Positions 17,402 through 26,286 of a stretch of DNA of 64,000 bases are shown piece by piece. Position 1 is the stretch's first letter; each line of letters starts with the position of its first letter. Below the pieces are notes generated by a model. That model was not told the DNA's origin. It saw only the letters and a program-made list of their open reading frames with translations, and ran no database searches. The position numbers and the translations under genes were made by a program. Origin of the DNA: Cohnella cholangitidis (GTDB lineage: Bacteria; Bacillota; Bacilli; Paenibacillales; Paenibacillaceae); NCBI RefSeq assembly GCF_014107495.1, contig NZ_CP041969.1, positions 5,815,501-5,879,500 of the forward strand, in the 5' to 3' direction.

Positions 17402-17432
17402 ATACAGGCAGTACGGAGTGGGGGCAGTACCT

Positions 17433-19304
17433 TTGTTTAAGTTCAAAAAGAAAAAGAAAAAAATCGTAGAGGTACTAACTGTACCTCGCGAGGATCGGCG
17501 TACTTTATCCAACGTACCGGATCCCGAGAATATAAGATCGACCGCGGACCGGAGGGGATCAAGAGCGGATCAGGAGGACGGTCAGCAACGGGATGCCGAT
17601 TATCTTAACCGGCTTCGTCTGCTCAGCCTCAGATACGTAGCGGATTTCGAAGTGAACATGGTCGAGGAAGGCAAGAAACCAAAGAAGGGCATTAAAGGCC
17701 GCGCGGTCGATATTTCGTCGACGGGGTTGCTTGTCGGAATCGATCCGGGGATCGATCGTTTCAAGATCGGAGACCGGGTGAATATCCGCTTCAATATTCC
17801 CCCGGGAACGATGCCTGAAGGTTTCGAGCTGGCGGTAAATACTTACGCGACGGTCGTCAGATCGTTCAGCCGCGAACATGAGGGACAGGAAAGGCTCATG
17901 CTGGCGGTCGAGTTCGTGAAGCCGTTAACCGAGTATTTCCAGAGAAAACGATGGGGCTATTCCGTCTACACGGCTAGCGGGCTGCTGTTCGTAGCCGTCA
18001 CCTTCATCATGCTGATGCGCGTCGAGAGCATTATTTATTTCAAATATAATTTTTGGCTTTATTTATACAGCATGATCGCTGCCGCTTTTCTTTTAAGCCG
18101 GTATTTATTCGGAGCATTGTACAGGGAAGTTCCGGTCAATCCGGATTATACGCCGGGCGTATCGATTATCATTCCTTGCTTTAACGAAGAAGAATGGATA
18201 CATAGGACGATTCTCAGCTGCGTCAATCAGGATTACCCGCTCGACAAGCTGGAGGTCATCGTGGTCGACGATCGTTCGACCGATAAATCCGTAGCCCGCA
18301 TTCACGAAGTGTTGGCGATGGTTCATAAAGAGGCGGAAAGGTTCGAAACGAAGGAACGTTTGAAAATGCACGTGCTGGAAGCGAACGGAGGCAAACGCGT
18401 CGCCTTGGTGAAGGGCGTGGAAATGGCGAAGCACGATTTGGTCGTGTTCGTCGATTCCGACAGCTTTCTTGAGCCGACGGCGATCAAGCATTTGGTCCAG
18501 CCTTTCCAGGATCCTCGCATGGGCGGTGTTGCCGGACGTACCGATGTCGAGAACAAATACACGAACTCGATCACGAAGCTGCAGACGGTACGTTACTATA
18601 TCGCGTTCCGCATCATGAAAGCGGCCGAATCATGGTTCGACTGCGTCACTTGTTTGTCGGGACCGTTATCTTGTTACCGGAAAGATTTAATCCTTAAGCA
18701 CTCCGAAGCTTGGTTGAACCAGAAGTTCCTTGGGCAACCCGCCACGTTCGGCGACGACCGAAGCATGACCAACTTCATTTTGAAAACCCATCGCACGGCT
18801 TATCAGGACTCTGCCATTTGCTCTACGATCGTGCCTTCGGATACGGGAGTTTTCTTGAAGCAGCAGATGCGGTGGAAACGCTCTTGGTTAAGGGAGTCGC
18901 TGCGGGCGGGCACGTTCATCTGGCTGAAAGAACCTTTCATGGCGTTATTTTTCTACATCGGCCTAATCGTGCCTATCGCCGCTCCGGTTATCGTTCTTTA
19001 CAACTTGGTCTACGTTCCGCTATTCCATCATGTATTCCCCGGGACCTTCTTGATAGGACTCTTAATGATGGCGATGTTGATGAGCTTGGCCCATCTGTTG
19101 TTTCGCAAGAGCAAGCTGTGGATATTCGGTTTGGTGTTCTGTATTTTCTATGAGCTCGTTTTGCTCTGGCAAATGCCCGTCGCTTGGGTTACCTTTTGGA
19201 AGTCCACGTGGGGGACAAGGGATACACCGCAAGATATCGAGGCGAGAAACAAAAAAGAAGCAAGGAAACAAAAAAACAAAGAGAAAATCGGATTGCCGCT
19301 CTAA
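17433..19304 (+). CDS. PilZ-domain, hyaluronan-synthase-like processive glycosyltransferase
   Basis: About 623 residues. A basic N-terminus is followed by a PilZ domain (about 58-165) with DISSTG matching DxSxxG and an arginine motif spaced R-x4-R instead of R-x3-R. Two membrane helices (about 175-225) precede a family 2 glycosyltransferase with VVDDRSTD, the DSD metal motif, FGDDRSMTN and the QxxRW motif in KQQMRWKRSWLRE, then more helices. The WLNQKFLG...GDDR...KQQ.RW..S..RE pattern is that of hyaluronan/chitin synthases. TTG at 17433 (eight bases after GGGGG) is preferred; GTG at 17418 is possible. It probably polymerises and exports a polysaccharide when c-di-GMP binds PilZ. Confidence 0.9.
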   Translation: MFKFKKKKKKIVEVLTVPREDRRTLSNVPDPENIRSTADRRGSRADQEDGQQRDADYLNRLRLLSLRYVADFEVNMVEEGKKPKKGIKGRAVDISSTGLLVGIDPGIDRFKIGDRVNIRFNIPPGTMPEGFELAVNTYATVVRSFSREHEGQERLMLAVEFVKPLTEYFQRKRWGYSVYTASGLLFVAVTFIMLMRVESIIYFKYNFWLYLYSMIAAAFLLSRYLFGALYREVPVNPDYTPGVSIIIPCFNEEEWIHRTILSCVNQDYPLDKLEVIVVDDRSTDKSVARIHEVLAMVHKEAERFETKERLKMHVLEANGGKRVALVKGVEMAKHDLVVFVDSDSFLEPTAIKHLVQPFQDPRMGGVAGRTDVENKYTNSITKLQTVRYYIAFRIMKAAESWFDCVTCLSGPLSCYRKDLILKHSEAWLNQKFLGQPATFGDDRSMTNFILKTHRTAYQDSAICSTIVPSDTGVFLKQQMRWKRSWLRESLRAGTFIWLKEPFMALFFYIGLIVPIAAPVIVLYNLVYVPLFHHVFPGTFLIGLLMMAMLMSLAHLLFRKSKLWIFGLVFCIFYELVLLWQMPVAWVTFWKSTWGTRDTPQDIEARNKKEARKQKNKEKIGLPL

Positions 19305-19343
19305 GGTAATTAAGGAATGGCTCTTTGGGTGAGGGATGCACTA

Positions 19344-21107
19344 ATGAAAAAAAGCAAGAACTACGCCCTAGACTACCGCAAAAAAAATCGAATGAAAGTA
19401 TTCAAGACGATCGTTCAATTCGCTCTCTTGCTGCTCGTAGGCTTCATGCTGTTCCACGTGCTCGTGGACGTTAAGAAATTCGAAGAGCCGGACAGGTCGA
19501 AATGGACGAACGACAAAGGATTTATCGCGATCTCTTATTTCGGGGTGAGCAGGACGGGAACGCCGAAGCTGATCGCGAAGAAACAGCTGGATCAGCAACT
19601 TAAAGCTCTGAAGGACCAAGGATACGTCGCGATCTCGCAGCAGGATATTCTCGATTATTACGATAAGGGCAAGAAACTTCCGGACAAGGCTTTGTATCTT
19701 TCGTTCGAGGACGGACGTAACGATTCCAGCCTATTTGCTCAACCGTTGCTCGAAAAATACAACTTCAAAGCGACATTCCTATCGTATGCTAACAAGATGG
19801 GGAATAGCGACCGTAAATTCCTGCAACCCGGCGACATGAAGAAAATGATGAAAAACGGGTATTGGGAGCTGGGAAGCAACGGCTATCGCCTTTCTTACAT
19901 CAATATCGTCGGCAGCGACGGCCAATTCATAGGGATGAAAGACGAGAACGAGCTAAGAAACAAAATGGAAATCGATTACTATAATCACTTTTTGATGGAT
20001 TTTGTTCGCGACGGCAACATGATTCCCGTTGAGACCAGGGCGGAGATGGAGTCGCGGATTACGAAGGATTACGAACTTATGAACGAGATTTATACGGATA
20101 AGCTCGGGTTCGTTCCGAACGTGTACATGATCATGCATGCTAACGCGATGAACGAGGGTATGAATCGGCTCGTATCCGACGCGAACTCAACGAATATCCA
20201 ACGAATCTTCAAAATGCACTATAATAGAGAAGGGAATGCATTCAACTCCCGATCGGACAGCAAATTCGACCTAACGAGAATCCAACCGCAGCCGTACTGG
20301 TATACGAATCATTTGCTGATGAAACTCCGCAAAGATACGGCGCAGGAAATGAAGTTCGTCGTCGGCGACGAAAACCGCTCGAAGGATTGGACGGTCGTCC
20401 ATGGCGCGGCCCAGTTTATCGACGACAGAATCGCCCTTACGTCCGAGCCTTCCGGCAAAGGTTTGCTCTTATTGAAAAACAGCGAGAAATACGACGATAT
20501 TCAGCTGAGCGCCAACGTTAACGGCAATGTCGTCGGCAGGCAGACGCTGTATGCCCGATATGACCGGCAAAAGGATTCCTACGTCCGGGTAACCATCGAG
20601 AACAATCGGCTTGTCGTGGAGCAGAAGTTGCCATTTAAAGCTCCGGAAAAACTGTATGACGATAAGTTGAATGACGTTCAATGGAATGAAACCGAGCTTG
20701 CCCTGAACAAGGCGACCGTCTATTCCAAGGAACAAACGTCCGTCATCGACTTGACGGAGGAGGAGCAGTATCCAGTCAATATTAAGGATAAGAGGAAAGT
20801 TACTCTTTCCCTAGTAGGGAATAAGCTCAACGTTACCGTTGGCAAGCAAATGCTGTTAGTCGATCGGGCGATCGACGAAACGATACAAGCCGGCTCCGTC
20901 GCCATTCAATCGGAGTATCACGAACAGAACGAGAAAGACGATATATACGACGGCGTGTTCGACGATATCAAAGTGTCGGCTCTCTCTAAGAACGGCGAGC
21001 TACAAACGACTTTGTACAGCAACGGATTTGCCGGAGTCCGGAAGCTTGCCAGCGAAATGAAGCGGGCGTTCGATTCGACAATCGATTGGATGATCGATAC
21101 GTTCTAA
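19344..21107 (+). CDS. membrane-anchored polysaccharide-deacetylase-like protein with C-terminal beta domain
   Basis: About 587 residues with one N-terminal membrane anchor (residues 22-42). A NodB-like region (about 60-330) has LSFEDGRND in place of TFDDG and lacks the HxxxH zinc site (WELGSNGY), so it is probably catalytically altered or inactive. The C-terminal third looks like a beta-rich, lectin/LamG-type domain. The ATG at 19344 follows GAGGG by eight bases. It lies 39 bases after the synthase gene. B. subtilis ydaLMN pairs a similar deacetylase-like protein with a family 2 glycosyltransferase, which supports a role in polymer synthesis or export. Confidence 0.75.
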   Translation: MKKSKNYALDYRKKNRMKVFKTIVQFALLLLVGFMLFHVLVDVKKFEEPDRSKWTNDKGFIAISYFGVSRTGTPKLIAKKQLDQQLKALKDQGYVAISQQDILDYYDKGKKLPDKALYLSFEDGRNDSSLFAQPLLEKYNFKATFLSYANKMGNSDRKFLQPGDMKKMMKNGYWELGSNGYRLSYINIVGSDGQFIGMKDENELRNKMEIDYYNHFLMDFVRDGNMIPVETRAEMESRITKDYELMNEIYTDKLGFVPNVYMIMHANAMNEGMNRLVSDANSTNIQRIFKMHYNREGNAFNSRSDSKFDLTRIQPQPYWYTNHLLMKLRKDTAQEMKFVVGDENRSKDWTVVHGAAQFIDDRIALTSEPSGKGLLLLKNSEKYDDIQLSANVNGNVVGRQTLYARYDRQKDSYVRVTIENNRLVVEQKLPFKAPEKLYDDKLNDVQWNETELALNKATVYSKEQTSVIDLTEEEQYPVNIKDKRKVTLSLVGNKLNVTVGKQMLLVDRAIDETIQAGSVAIQSEYHEQNEKDDIYDGVFDDIKVSALSKNGELQTTLYSNGFAGVRKLASEMKRAFDSTIDWMIDTF

Positions 21108-21134
21108 TCCAGACATCAAGGAGTGCAGCGCACT

Positions 21135-22208
21135 ATGTTCAACCAACCGCATTCACGCAAACGCGTTGCTCTGAGCATCATTATAGTCGCCTTCGTTACG
21201 GCGACTGTTTTTCTATATCTCATCAAGTTGGAAGCTTTCGGAGCGGCCAAAAAACCTCCGATTACGGAACATGTAACGGAACGTTCGGCATGGCTTGCCG
21301 ACTGGCAGTGGGAAACGGGGATAGCGGATCTCGAAGTTATCGCGGACAAGCTGACCAGCCTGCAAATGTTCGCCGCTTATTTCGACGGTAACGATCGCTT
21401 ATGGTTTACGGAGGAGTTCCGGGAAGCGCAGCCGAAACTTCTGGAACTTGCGAATCGGAGCGTTCTTGAACATGTGGATTTGACGCTCGTAAACGATATC
21501 AAGACTTCCGACGGGACGTCCGTCGCGCAGAAGGATACCTCGTTGGTTACGAGATTAATAGGTTCGGAACAAAGCAGGATCGGCCATATCGAAGATATTG
21601 TGGCGGCCGTAGAAACTTACGGATTCGGCGGCGTAGAAATCGATTACGAGAAAATCGGCAATGACGACTGGAACGACTTTGCGCGATTCATCGAGGAATT
21701 GCAAGCAAGGCTTCAACCGATGGGGCAGACGCTTAGAGTCGTACTCGAGCCCCGAGCGCCAATAGAGGATGTGAAACTGCCCGAGGGGCCGACCTATGTC
21801 ATGATGGCTTATAATCTGTACGGCGGTCATAGCGGACCCGGGCCGAAAGCGGATTTCGCGTTCATTAAGGAGCTTGCCGCGCGGTTGAAGCATCTTCCGG
21901 GGACCCCCTATCTTGCTTTCTCGGCAGGAGGGTTCGATTGGAATGCGGCAACGGGGAAAGTAACCTCGGTGACGGAAAAACAAGCAGCCGATCTTTCTAA
22001 CCTTAGCGAAAGTACCCCCTCCAGGGATTCCGGCAGCGGCAGCGTCTATTTCGAATATACGGATGCCGATCAAGCGAAGCATACGGTCTACTATGCCGAC
22101 GAAACTACCTTAACCGAATGGATCAATGCCGCCCAACAAGCAAGGATATACAATATCGCGCTTTGGAGGCTCGGCGATTTGAGAGAAGGCACGTTGCATG
22201 CGTTTTGA
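21135..22208 (+). CDS. membrane-anchored GH18-like glycoside hydrolase
   Basis: A 357-residue protein with an N-terminal membrane anchor (about 9-27) and a GH18-type TIM barrel. GFGGVEIDYEKIG retains the catalytic DxE of the chitinase motif DxxDxDxE, while the first two Asp are Gly and Glu. MMAYNLYGG and ALWRLGD correspond to the conserved YD and W strands. The ATG at 21135 follows AAGGAG. As last gene of the operon it could trim or release a GlcNAc-containing polymer. Spore cortex-lytic YaaH/YdhD proteins share the fold, but no LysM is present. Confidence 0.8.
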   Translation: MFNQPHSRKRVALSIIIVAFVTATVFLYLIKLEAFGAAKKPPITEHVTERSAWLADWQWETGIADLEVIADKLTSLQMFAAYFDGNDRLWFTEEFREAQPKLLELANRSVLEHVDLTLVNDIKTSDGTSVAQKDTSLVTRLIGSEQSRIGHIEDIVAAVETYGFGGVEIDYEKIGNDDWNDFARFIEELQARLQPMGQTLRVVLEPRAPIEDVKLPEGPTYVMMAYNLYGGHSGPGPKADFAFIKELAARLKHLPGTPYLAFSAGGFDWNAATGKVTSVTEKQAADLSNLSESTPSRDSGSGSVYFEYTDADQAKHTVYYADETTLTEWINAAQQARIYNIALWRLGDLREGTLHAF

Positions 22209-22330
22209 TACGCGGCAATCGTGCCTTTTCCTTTTTCGGAACCGCTTTTGGAATATTTTCCATACCGGAAGGGAAGACTAGAGGGAAGTACAACTTGGCC
22301 GTTACCCGGCCGTAGGAGGGGGAGCCACTT

Positions 22331-23539
22331 TTGGCCTGTAGAGATACAAGTAGATCCGGTTTACGCTCGTTTGTTCGGATAATCGCTTGGACGTTAACGG
22401 CAGCGCTGATGATTCCGTCTATTGCCGCGGCGAAAGAACCGACACCCGGCAAAGCGGTTACGGACCTGGCTTCGAGCGCCAGATCCGCGATTCTGATGGA
22501 TGCGGATAGCGGGACGATCATCTACGAGAAAAACAGCAACGTAGCCTTGCCGCCCGCCAGCATCACGAAAATCATGACGATGCTGCTGGTGATGGAAGCT
22601 ATTGACGAAGGCCGGCTCAAGCTAACCGATAAAGTACAGGCAAGCGAATATGCGGCATCGATGGGCGGTTCGCAAATCTTTCTGGAGCCGGGAGAGGAAA
22701 TGAGCGTCGACGAGATGCTTAAAGGCGTCGCGCTGGCTTCGGGCAACGATGCATCCGTAGCGTTAGCGGAAAAGCTTGGCGGAAGCGAACAGCAATTCGT
22801 AGCCATGATGAACGAGAAAGCCGAGCAGTTAGGCATGAAGAACACGAAGTTCGCCAATTGCAACGGTTTGCCCGCCGAAGGCCACGTTTCTTCCGCGCAC
22901 GATATCGCCCTCATGTCGCGGGAATTGCTTAAATACGAGAACATCACGAAATATACGGGGCTCTATCAAGATTATTTGCGCAAGGGCAGTCCGAAACCCT
23001 TTTGGCTCGTGAACACGAACAAACTTGTTCGGTTCTACAGCGGCGCCGACGGATTAAAAACAGGTTTTACGAGCGAAGCGAAGTTCTGCCTGTCCGCCAC
23101 GGCTCGCAGGGACAACTTGCGCTTAATCGCCGTTGTCATGGGAGAACCGAATACGAAGACGCGAAATGCCGAGGTTTCCCATCTGTTCGACTACGCTTTC
23201 GCGCAATACACGAATATCCCGATCTACAAGAAAGGCGATCCGATCGGAACGTTATCCGTGGAGAAAGGCAAAGTGGATAAAATTCCGTTGACCGCGAAGC
23301 ATTCTTATAGCGTCTTGCTTAAGAAAGGCGATGCGGGCAAAGGCATCCGTCACGAGCTCGTGCTGAATTCGGACGTCAAAGCTCCGATCGAGATCGGACA
23401 ATCCGTCGGCAAACTGGTCGTGTACCGCGGCGATGAAGTGCTGACCGAATTCCCGGTGGAATCGCCGATGGCGGTAAGCAAGGCCGGTTGGTGGACGCTT
23501 CTCCGAAGAACGACAGGCCAGCTGTTCTTCTCTAATTAG
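22331..23539 (+). CDS. dacF: D-alanyl-D-alanine carboxypeptidase DacF
   Basis: A 402-residue penicillin-binding protein of the S11 family, trimming stem peptides of peptidoglycan. Seen: signal peptide (residues about 10-34), SxxK at Ser77-Lys80 (PPASITKIM), SGN in LASGNDAS, KTG in DGLKTGFTS, then the C-terminal beta domain. The TTG start follows AGGAGGGGGAG. It immediately precedes spoIIAA as in B. subtilis, where dacF is expressed in the forespore and contributes to spore cortex structure. Confidence 0.95.
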   Translation: MACRDTSRSGLRSFVRIIAWTLTAALMIPSIAAAKEPTPGKAVTDLASSARSAILMDADSGTIIYEKNSNVALPPASITKIMTMLLVMEAIDEGRLKLTDKVQASEYAASMGGSQIFLEPGEEMSVDEMLKGVALASGNDASVALAEKLGGSEQQFVAMMNEKAEQLGMKNTKFANCNGLPAEGHVSSAHDIALMSRELLKYENITKYTGLYQDYLRKGSPKPFWLVNTNKLVRFYSGADGLKTGFTSEAKFCLSATARRDNLRLIAVVMGEPNTKTRNAEVSHLFDYAFAQYTNIPIYKKGDPIGTLSVEKGKVDKIPLTAKHSYSVLLKKGDAGKGIRHELVLNSDVKAPIEIGQSVGKLVVYRGDEVLTEFPVESPMAVSKAGWWTLLRRTTGQLFFSN

Positions 23540-23767
23540 CGGATAAATGGCGGTTAGACGGAGTTTGCGTCGCCGCTTATTTGCCGTGTTTTGTCGAATA
23601 GGGCAACGTTGCTTCTAGTTTTGTCGGGCGGCAGGAATGGGAGAACCTTCCGTAGAATTGGACACGATGCAAAGGATTACAGATCAATAAGCGAACTTCG
23701 TTTTCGCTCTATCGGTCTAGCAGACGTGACGAGCTGTGCTCGCACTATTGGGGAAGGGGAAATGGGC

Positions 23768-24121
23768 ATGAGCTTACAGGTCGAGCTGGAGCAGCACCGC
23801 AACGTATTGATCGTCCGGCTGAGAGGAGAATTGGACCATCATACCGCGGATATCGTCCGATTTAAGATGGAGGATGCGATATTAAGAGGCCGGTGCGACC
23901 ACGTCGTTCTGAGCTTGAAAGATCTGGCTTTCATGGATAGCTCGGGGCTTGGCGTCGTACTCGGAAGGTACAAGCTGGTCAAAAGCCGCGGCGGCAAAAT
24001 GGTCGTGTGCGACACGCAGTCCAGCGTGAAACGGTTGTTCGAGTTATCGGGTCTGTTCAAGATCCTATCGTTCTACGATAACGAGCGTTCTGCCGTTGCC
24101 AGTCTGGAGGTCGTATCATGA
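23768..24121 (+). CDS. spoIIAA: anti-sigma F factor antagonist SpoIIAA
   Basis: A 117-residue STAS-domain protein. The MDSSGLG block contains Ser58, the residue phosphorylated by SpoIIAB. GELDHHTA and VKRLFELSGLFKI are strongly conserved. The ATG at 23768 gives the MSLQ start matching the B. subtilis protein (MSL), with AAGGGG eight bases upstream; an ATG six bases earlier is possible. Unphosphorylated SpoIIAA binds SpoIIAB and frees sigma F in the forespore. Confidence 0.96.
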   Translation: MSLQVELEQHRNVLIVRLRGELDHHTADIVRFKMEDAILRGRCDHVVLSLKDLAFMDSSGLGVVLGRYKLVKSRGGKMVVCDTQSSVKRLFELSGLFKILSFYDNERSAVASLEVVS

Positions 24122-24564
24122 GCGGACATAATCAGATGAAGCTGTCGTTTGCCAGCCGTTCCGAGAACGAAGCGTTCGCAAGAATAACCGTTGCCGCGTT
24201 CGTCTCCCAAATGGATCCGACGATGGAGCAATTGGACGAGATTAAGACCGTCGTGTCCGAAGCGGTAACCAATGCCATCATTCACGGCTACGACGGCAAT
24301 ACGGAGGGAACCGTTACCGTTGAAGCCGAAATCGATGGAGATACGGTTACGATTTCGATTAGCGACCAAGGCAAAGGAATCGAAGATCTGGAACTCGCGC
24401 GCCAACCGCTCTTCACTTCGCGTCCGGAATTGGAGCGTTCGGGAATGGGATTCACGATCATGGAAAATTTCATGGACGTCTTCGAAGTCGTCAGCACTGA
24501 GATCGGCGGAACTTCTCTCAAAATGAAAAAACGGATCGAGTCGAAAAAGGCGCTATTTAATTAA
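24118..24564 (+). CDS. spoIIAB: anti-sigma F factor / serine kinase SpoIIAB
   Basis: A 148-residue GHKL-type kinase. Seen: N-box EAVTNAIIHGY, G1 ISDQGKGIED and the GMGFTIME box. It phosphorylates SpoIIAA and sequesters sigma F. It overlaps spoIIAA by four bases (ATGA), the usual translational coupling that keeps the stoichiometry. Confidence 0.97.
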   Translation: MSGHNQMKLSFASRSENEAFARITVAAFVSQMDPTMEQLDEIKTVVSEAVTNAIIHGYDGNTEGTVTVEAEIDGDTVTISISDQGKGIEDLELARQPLFTSRPELERSGMGFTIMENFMDVFEVVSTEIGGTSLKMKKRIESKKALFN

Positions 24565-24588
24565 AAACCGTGCGGCAGGGTTGGAGGC

Positions 24589-25347
24589 ATGGAATCAGAA
24601 TGGAAACGATCGTCTCCGCCGGCTTACTTGGATGACAGTGAAGTGAAGCGCCTGATTGCGCTTAGTCAATCCGGAGATACGACCGCGCGCGATACGCTCG
24701 TGAATAGCAATATCCGTTTAGTATGGTCGGTCGTCCAACGGTTCTCGAACCGCGGTTACGACAGCGACGACCTGTTTCAAATCGGTTGCATAGGGTTGCT
24801 CAAGTCGGTCGATAAATTCGACCTTTCTTACGACGTGAAGTTTTCAACGTATGCCGTTCCTATGATCATCGGAGAAATTCAAAGGTTTCTGCGCGATGAC
24901 GGTACGCTCAAAGTCAGCCGTTCGCTTAAAGAAATGGCTAACCGCGTGCGCAAAGTGAAAGACGAACTGTCCAAAAGAAACGGGCGCGCTCCGACGATCG
25001 GCGAAGTGGCGGAAGAGATCGGCGTGACGCCGGAAGAAATCGTGTTTGCCCAGGAAGCGAATAAACCGCCGGCCTCGATTCACGAGACGGTGTTCGAGAA
25101 CGACGGGGATCCGATTACCCTTATGGATCAGATCGCGGACGAATCGCAAGAGCGTTGGTTCGACAAGCTCGCTCTGACCGAAGCGATCCAAGGCTTGAGC
25201 GATCGGGAGCGGCTAATCGTCTATCTCCGCTACTTCCGGGACCAGACGCAATCGGAAGTCGCAGGCAGGCTAGGCATTTCCCAAGTCCAAGTAAGCCGGC
25301 TCGAGAAAAAAATCCTTCAAAACATTAAAGACCAGATCGCCCAATAG
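24589..25347 (+). CDS. sigF: RNA polymerase sigma factor SigF
   Basis: A 252-residue sigma-70 family factor, the first forespore-specific sigma factor. Region 2 (NIRLVWSVVQRF, DDLFQIGCIGLLKSVDKFD, FSTYAVPMIIGEI), region 3 (RSLKEMANRVRKVK) and region 4 (LSDREREL-type core LSDRERLIVYLRYF and the helix-turn-helix SQVQVSRLEKK) are all present. It is the last gene of the spoIIA operon, followed by a hairpin. Confidence 0.97.
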   Translation: MESEWKRSSPPAYLDDSEVKRLIALSQSGDTTARDTLVNSNIRLVWSVVQRFSNRGYDSDDLFQIGCIGLLKSVDKFDLSYDVKFSTYAVPMIIGEIQRFLRDDGTLKVSRSLKEMANRVRKVKDELSKRNGRAPTIGEVAEEIGVTPEEIVFAQEANKPPASIHETVFENDGDPITLMDQIADESQERWFDKLALTEAIQGLSDRERLIVYLRYFRDQTQSEVAGRLGISQVQVSRLEKKILQNIKDQIAQ

Positions 25348-25378
25348 CATGCCGTATCGCGAACCTCAAGTGCAATGG

Positions 25379-25414
25379 AGCCCAGCCCTATTAATGGCGC
25401 TGGGCTACTTTATG
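25379..25414 (+). terminator. hairpin after sigF
   Basis: AGCCCAGC (25379-25386) pairs with GCTGGGCT (25399-25406). The T-run that follows is weak, so termination may be inefficient. Confidence 0.6.
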
Positions 25415-25448
25415 TTTACAAGTCAACAGATCGGTAAATTAATCTACC

Positions 25449-25501
25449 GGGAGCGGCTTAGATCGTCAAAAATCCATCAACCAACCAATTAAGCCGCTCC
25501 C
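25449..25501. repeat. 12-bp perfect inverted repeat between sigF and spoVAA
   Basis: GGGAGCGGCTTA (25449-25460) and TAAGCCGCTCCC (25490-25501) are exact complements around a 29-base loop. No T-run follows on either strand. It could be an RNA structure, a protein site or a remnant of a mobile repeat. Confidence 0.65.
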
Positions 25502-25636
25502 AGCGGTTTAATATACCGCTCCTCGATCGCAAACTCGACTCTCCGCGCGATCTCCAACCTTTTTTCCGTTTTCCGACTATATTGGCCGATTGTTCCCCAT
25601 ACTAAGCGAACTGAACGTTAGGGGAGGGAGTCGTCA

Positions 25637-26286
25637 GTGGAGCTTTCGCCTACGGAATCTAAAGTCGTCTATGTCCGCATGAGGCGCAGGGCCGTCGTCC
25701 GTCCCCGCTCGGTCGTGACCTTGGGTCATGTCGCGAGGCTGGTCACCGAGAATCAGCTGCAGCATCGTCTTAGGAGCATTCCGCTGCACCGGGTTACCGA
25801 ACAAGACGGCAATTTGCTGCTCATCGATATGCTTCAAGTCGTCAAAGCGATTCGCGAGGCGGAGCCGGGGATGATCATCGAGACGTTCGGCGAACCCCAC
25901 GTGCTGCTCGAGATTTCGCCGGAAGGGCAAGTGAAGCCGCGTAAAGTCGTGCTGGTGCTGGCATGGCTGTTGCTCTTCTTCGGATCGGGCATGGCGATGA
26001 TGAACTTTCATGCCGACGTGAACATGCCCGCCGTTCAGCGCCGAATTACGGAGTTGATCACGGGCGATGCCAAATCGCATCCTGGTTGTTTCAAATCCCA
26101 TACTCGCTTGGCGTGGGCATGGGAATGTTGTTATTTTTCAATAGGCTGCTGCGCAAAAGGCTTAACGACGAGCCGAACCCGCTTGAAGTCGAAATGTTCA
26201 TGTATCAGGAGAACGTGAACCATTACGTTATCACGGAGGAGTATCGAAAAAAACACGAAGATCAGGTGGGAGGAGACGGTGGTTGA
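25637..26286 (+). pseudogene. spoVAA: stage V sporulation protein SpoVAA, frameshifted
   Basis: The N-terminal part reads as SpoVAA through GDAKSHP, then the family sequence continues in another frame as WLFQIPYSLGVGMGM, RLNDEPNPLEVEMF and so on. The frames meet at 26081-26083 (CATCCTGG), where a single base is missing; CATCCNTGG would give HPW and restore the whole protein (about 216 residues, family about 206). A membrane segment at about residues 103-121 and a second one after the junction are seen. It overlaps spoVAB by eight bases. SpoVA proteins form the forespore membrane channel for dipicolinic acid. Unbroken coding potential on both sides argues for a recent indel or sequence error. 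Confidence 0.88.
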
